A DNA stretch of 9,958 bases from Thermoflexales bacterium (GTDB lineage: Bacteria; Chloroflexota; Anaerolineae; Fen-1058), in assembly GCA_017999195.1 (NCBI GenBank), contig JAGOBP010000102.1, positions 1 through 9,958 of the forward strand. Direction: 5' to 3'. The notes under the pieces were generated by a model. That model ran no database searches, was not told where the DNA came from, and saw nothing but the letters and a program-made list of their open reading frames with translations. Below, piece after piece: positions 7,421 to 9,958 of the stretch. Positions within the stretch are counted from its first letter, which is position 1, and the number at the start of each line of letters is the position of its first letter. The translations under genes were made by a program, and so were the position numbers.

Positions 7421-7486
7421 AATGCGTACTGCGTAATCCGTATTGCGTGGTGCGTGAGTTTCAGTACGCAGTACGGATTACGCATT
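7421..7486. repeat. Imperfect inverted repeat between the regulator and ppc
   Basis: The left arm starts AATGCGTACTGCGTAATCC (7421-7439) and the right arm ends GTACGGATTACGCATT (7471-7486). The reverse complement of the right side matches the left after allowing one extra seven-base CTGCGTA unit (7428-7434), so one arm carries a unit duplication. Units of the form TGCGTAA/TGCGTGG recur four to five times on the left side. It fills most of the 78-base gap. There is no T-run, so it is a weak terminator candidate at best. No promoter for ppc is evident in the gap; ppc may be read through from the signalling genes. Confidence 0.75.
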
Positions 7487-7493
7487 AGTCATC

Positions 7494-9958
7494 ATGGACC
7501 TCTCTGACACCATTCACCTCCTCGGCGAATTGCTTGGCCAGGTGCTCAGCGCGCAGGAATCGACGGCGCTGTTTGAGACCGAAGAGCGCATTCGCGCATT
7601 GGCCAAGGCCCGCCGCGCCTATGATGCCTCGGCTGCGCAGCAGTTAGCGCTCGAAGTCGCCGCGTTGTCGCCGTCGGCTGCCCGCGCCATCGCCTCGGCC
7701 TTTGCGCTGTATTTTGATCTGGTCAACCTCGCTGAAGAAGACTATCGGGTGTTGGCGCTGCGCGAACGCGAACGTGATCTGCAATCTGCGCCCATTGCCG
7801 AATCCATCGCGGATGCCATTTCACAGTTGAAAACGCGCGGCGTTGCTCCCGATCAACTCGCAACGCTACTAAACAATCTCCATGTCGAGTTGGTGCTAAC
7901 CGCGCATCCCACCGAAGCGCGCCGCCGCACGATCATGTCCAAATTGCAACGCATCACGGCCTTGCTGCGCACGCTGCATCAAACAGATTTGCTCCCGCGC
8001 GAACGACACGCGCACGTCGCTGCACTGCGATCTGAGATCACCTCGTTGTGGCTGACGGATCGATCACGCACGGCGAAGCCCTCGGTCACGGATGAAGTGC
8101 GCATTGGGCTGTACTTCATCGAAGAAGTTTTCTGGGACGCATTGCCTCGCCTCTATGCCGACCTCGATGTGGCTTTGCATGAACATTATCCAACGCTGAA
8201 CGCGCCTGCCGATTGGTTGACGCTGGCCTCATGGATCGGCGGCGACCGCGATGGCAACCCCAATGTCACCGCTGAAATTACGGCCGAAACACTGCGCCTG
8301 CATCGCGGTCTCGCGGTAGAGCATTATCGCCGCGCGCTGCAAGAATTAGCGCGCCGTTTCAGCGTCAGCGCGCATCGCATTCCCACGCCGTTCGCATTGC
8401 AGCAGTGGCTCGATCGACGTCGCCCCTTGCCGCAGCACGTGGCCTATCTGGAAAAACGCTACAGTCAAGAGCCGTATCGTTTGATTTTATCGTTGCTAGC
8501 AAGCGATCTCGAAGCGGCCTCGAAAGATGATATGACCGCTCGTTTGCTGGACGTTGCGCCACATACGGCCCGCGTCAAACCGATCGACTTTACCGCGCCC
8601 CTCGACTCGTTTGCGCACGCGCTGCCCGTTGATCTGATCGACGATCAATTTACCGCCGTGCGCCGTCAGTTCGACATCTTTGGCCTGCACACCGCGCGGC
8701 TCGATCTGCGCGAAGATTGCGCGCGCTTAACGGCAACGCTGGCCGAACTCTTGCGCGCCCTCAACATTGATTTAGCGTTTGAACAAGCCGACGATCGGAA
8801 TCGCGCCCGCACGCTGATCAAGTTGCTGTCGCAACCCAGTCCGCAACTTGCGCCGCATCCCGGCGTCACCGCCGAAACTGCCGAGACGTGGGCGCTGTTT
8901 CAACTCATCGCGCGCGTCCAACAAGTCTATGGCCGCGAACTGCTTGGCCCGTTTATCATCAGCATGACGCGCGGCCCCGCGGATGTGTTGACCGTCTTGC
9001 TGCTGGCGCGTTGGGCGGGCTGCGCCGACGGTTTGCACATTGTGCCGTTGTTCGAGACGCTGGATGATCTCGATCACGCACCGCGCATCCTGACTGATCT
9101 ATTTTCGCTGGATGTGTATCGTTTGCATCTGGCGCGCTGTGGCGGCCAGCAAATGGTGATGATCGGTTACTCGGACAGCAACAAAGACGGCGGTTATCTG
9201 GCGGCGAATTGGGCGTTGTATCAAGCACAGGAAAATATCGCCAAAGTCTGCGCGGATTTCAATATCAAACTCACCTTGTTTCACGGGCGCGGCGGCACCG
9301 TGGCGCGCGGCGGCGGCCCGGCCAATCGCGCCATTCGCGCCCAACCGCCGGGCACGATCAGCGGTCGCTTCCGTGTGACTGAACAGGGTGAGACAATTTC
9401 AGCGCGGTACGCCAATCCCGATCTGGCGCATCGACACTTGGAACAAATTGCGAGTGCGGTTTTACTCGCGTCTGCGCCCGATATGCATCCTGAGCGGAGC
9501 GGCGGGCGTCCTTCGATTTCACTGCGTTCCGCTCAGGATGCGCCCGCCGAGCAGTCGAAGGATGCACCACCAATCTGGCGCGCAGCGTTAAACGCCATGT
9601 CCGCCGTCGCACGCGACACCTATCGGGCGTTGATCTTCGAAACACCTGAATTTATGGTGTATTGGCGCTATGCCACGCCCATCGATGAGATTGGTCGACT
9701 GTCGATTGGCTCACGCCCCACCACTCGTCGCGGCGGCGCTTTGCAAGTCACGCATATTCGCGCCATTCCATGGGTGTTTTCGTGGATGCAAAGCCGCTTC
9801 AATTTGCCCGGTTGGTATGGCTTAGGCACAGCCTTGACTCAACAGCGCACATCGTTGTTAAGCGAACTCTATGAAGCATGGCCGTTCTTTCGCGCCTTGC
9901 TGGACAATGCAGAGATGTCACTGTTGAAAGCGGATATGGGCATCGCGGCCTTGTATTC
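7494..9958 (+). CDS. ppc: Phosphoenolpyruvate carboxylase (3' end beyond window)
   Basis: PEP carboxylase adds bicarbonate to phosphoenolpyruvate to give oxaloacetate, refilling the citric acid cycle and supplying aspartate-family and 2-oxoglutarate-family precursors. The frame is open for 821 codons and runs off the right edge; roughly a tenth of a usual 880-950 residue enzyme is missing. Catalytic landmarks are intact: LVLTAHPTEARRRT with H138, SWIGGDRDGNPNV with R252, MIGYSDSNKDGGYLAANW with K564, FHGRGGTVARGGGP at 596-609 with H597, and GSRPTTRRG. The start MDLSDTIHLLGELLGQVL fits the family N-terminus, though no Shine-Dalgarno precedes it. An in-frame 81-bp palindromic repeat (9485-9565) adds about 27 residues in the linker between LLASAP and IWRAA, which in relatives is about ten residues. 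The flanking conserved blocks are undamaged, so the gene is probably functional. Confidence 0.95.
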   Translation, partial: MDLSDTIHLLGELLGQVLSAQESTALFETEERIRALAKARRAYDASAAQQLALEVAALSPSAARAIASAFALYFDLVNLAEEDYRVLALRERERDLQSAPIAESIADAISQLKTRGVAPDQLATLLNNLHVELVLTAHPTEARRRTIMSKLQRITALLRTLHQTDLLPRERHAHVAALRSEITSLWLTDRSRTAKPSVTDEVRIGLYFIEEVFWDALPRLYADLDVALHEHYPTLNAPADWLTLASWIGGDRDGNPNVTAEITAETLRLHRGLAVEHYRRALQELARRFSVSAHRIPTPFALQQWLDRRRPLPQHVAYLEKRYSQEPYRLILSLLASDLEAASKDDMTARLLDVAPHTARVKPIDFTAPLDSFAHALPVDLIDDQFTAVRRQFDIFGLHTARLDLREDCARLTATLAELLRALNIDLAFEQADDRNRARTLIKLLSQPSPQLAPHPGVTAETAETWALFQLIARVQQVYGRELLGPFIISMTRGPADVLTVLLLARWAGCADGLHIVPLFETLDDLDHAPRILTDLFSLDVYRLHLARCGGQQMVMIGYSDSNKDGGYLAANWALYQAQENIAKVCADFNIKLTLFHGRGGTVARGGGPANRAIRAQPPGTISGRFRVTEQGETISARYANPDLAHRHLEQIASAVLLASAPDMHPERSGGRPSISLRSAQDAPAEQSKDAPPIWRAALNAMSAVARDTYRALIFETPEFMVYWRYATPIDEIGRLSIGSRPTTRRGGALQVTHIRAIPWVFSWMQSRFNLPGWYGLGTALTQQRTSLLSELYEAWPFFRALLDNAEMSLLKADMGIAALY
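9485..9565. repeat. Nested palindromic repeat inserted in frame in ppc
   Basis: The 81-bp segment begins GCATCCTGAGCGGA and ends TCGAAGGATGC. Inside it, 9506-9541 is an inverted 36-bp copy of the element at 4056-4091 (32 of 36 identical). The outer parts are the two halves of another copy, separated by CGGCGGGCG (9500-9508) and CGCCCGCCG (9541-9549), which are exact inverted arms. GCATCCTGAGCGGA (9485-9498) also pairs with TCCGCTCAGGATGC (9528-9541), 14 bp, and TCCTTCGA (9509-9516) with TCGAAGGA (9555-9562). The length is a multiple of three and free of stops in the ppc frame. Confidence 0.85.

Noticed and set aside
7421..7486. Intrinsic terminator of the signalling operon
   Set aside because: The hairpin is imperfect and has no T-run on the plus strand; kept as a repeat only.
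9485..9565. ppc as a pseudogene broken by an insertion
   Set aside because: The insert is 81 bp, in frame and stop-free, and conserved PEPC blocks continue on both sides, so the gene is read as intact.
9485..9565. CRISPR-like array
   Set aside because: Copies are inverted and nested with no regular spacers; it is a palindromic dispersed repeat.

Overview
The window (9,958 bases, GC-rich, around 58-60% by eye) reads as a bacterial chromosome segment. The gene set suggests a Chloroflexota (Anaerolineae-like) organism: lysine synthesis on the LysW carrier, a three-GAF cytosolic histidine kinase paired with a double-receiver LuxR regulator, and intergenic spacers made of short degenerate palindromic repeats. 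That assignment is an inference from gene content and style; there is no rRNA or other marker.

Left part (1-3583, minus strand): an amino-acid operon transcribed right to left, argG (3583-2315), argH (2245-866), lysW (869-699) and lysX (602 to beyond the left edge). ArgG and ArgH carry out the last two steps of arginine synthesis. LysW is the small carrier protein on which lysine (in some organisms also arginine) intermediates are built, and LysX is the ATP-grasp ligase that loads it. argH and lysW overlap by four bases. Inverted repeats sit in the argG-argH and lysW-lysX gaps.

Middle (3584-4107): a 524-base divergent control region. Towards argG it holds a good sigma70-like promoter (3775-3803), a leader of about 185 nt, a possible 17-codon leader peptide with three Arg codons, competing base pairings, and an intrinsic terminator (3598-3630) ending only four bases before the argG Shine-Dalgarno. 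This looks like a transcription attenuator. Towards the kinase it holds a second strong promoter (3925-3953), a terminator-like hairpin about 85 nt downstream (3997-4043), and a 36-bp palindromic repeat (4056-4091) just before the kinase start.

Right part (4108-9958, plus strand): a two-gene signalling operon, histidine kinase (4108-6399) overlapping by four bases with a REC-REC-LuxR response regulator (6396-7415). After a 78-base gap filled by an inverted repeat comes ppc (7494 to beyond the right edge), the anaplerotic enzyme that makes oxaloacetate. Its reading frame contains an 81-bp nested copy of the same palindromic repeat family found upstream of the kinase, inserted in frame in a linker.

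The most interesting observations are the attenuator-like argG leader, the coupling of arginine and LysW genes in one operon, and the nested palindromic repeat translated inside PEP carboxylase.
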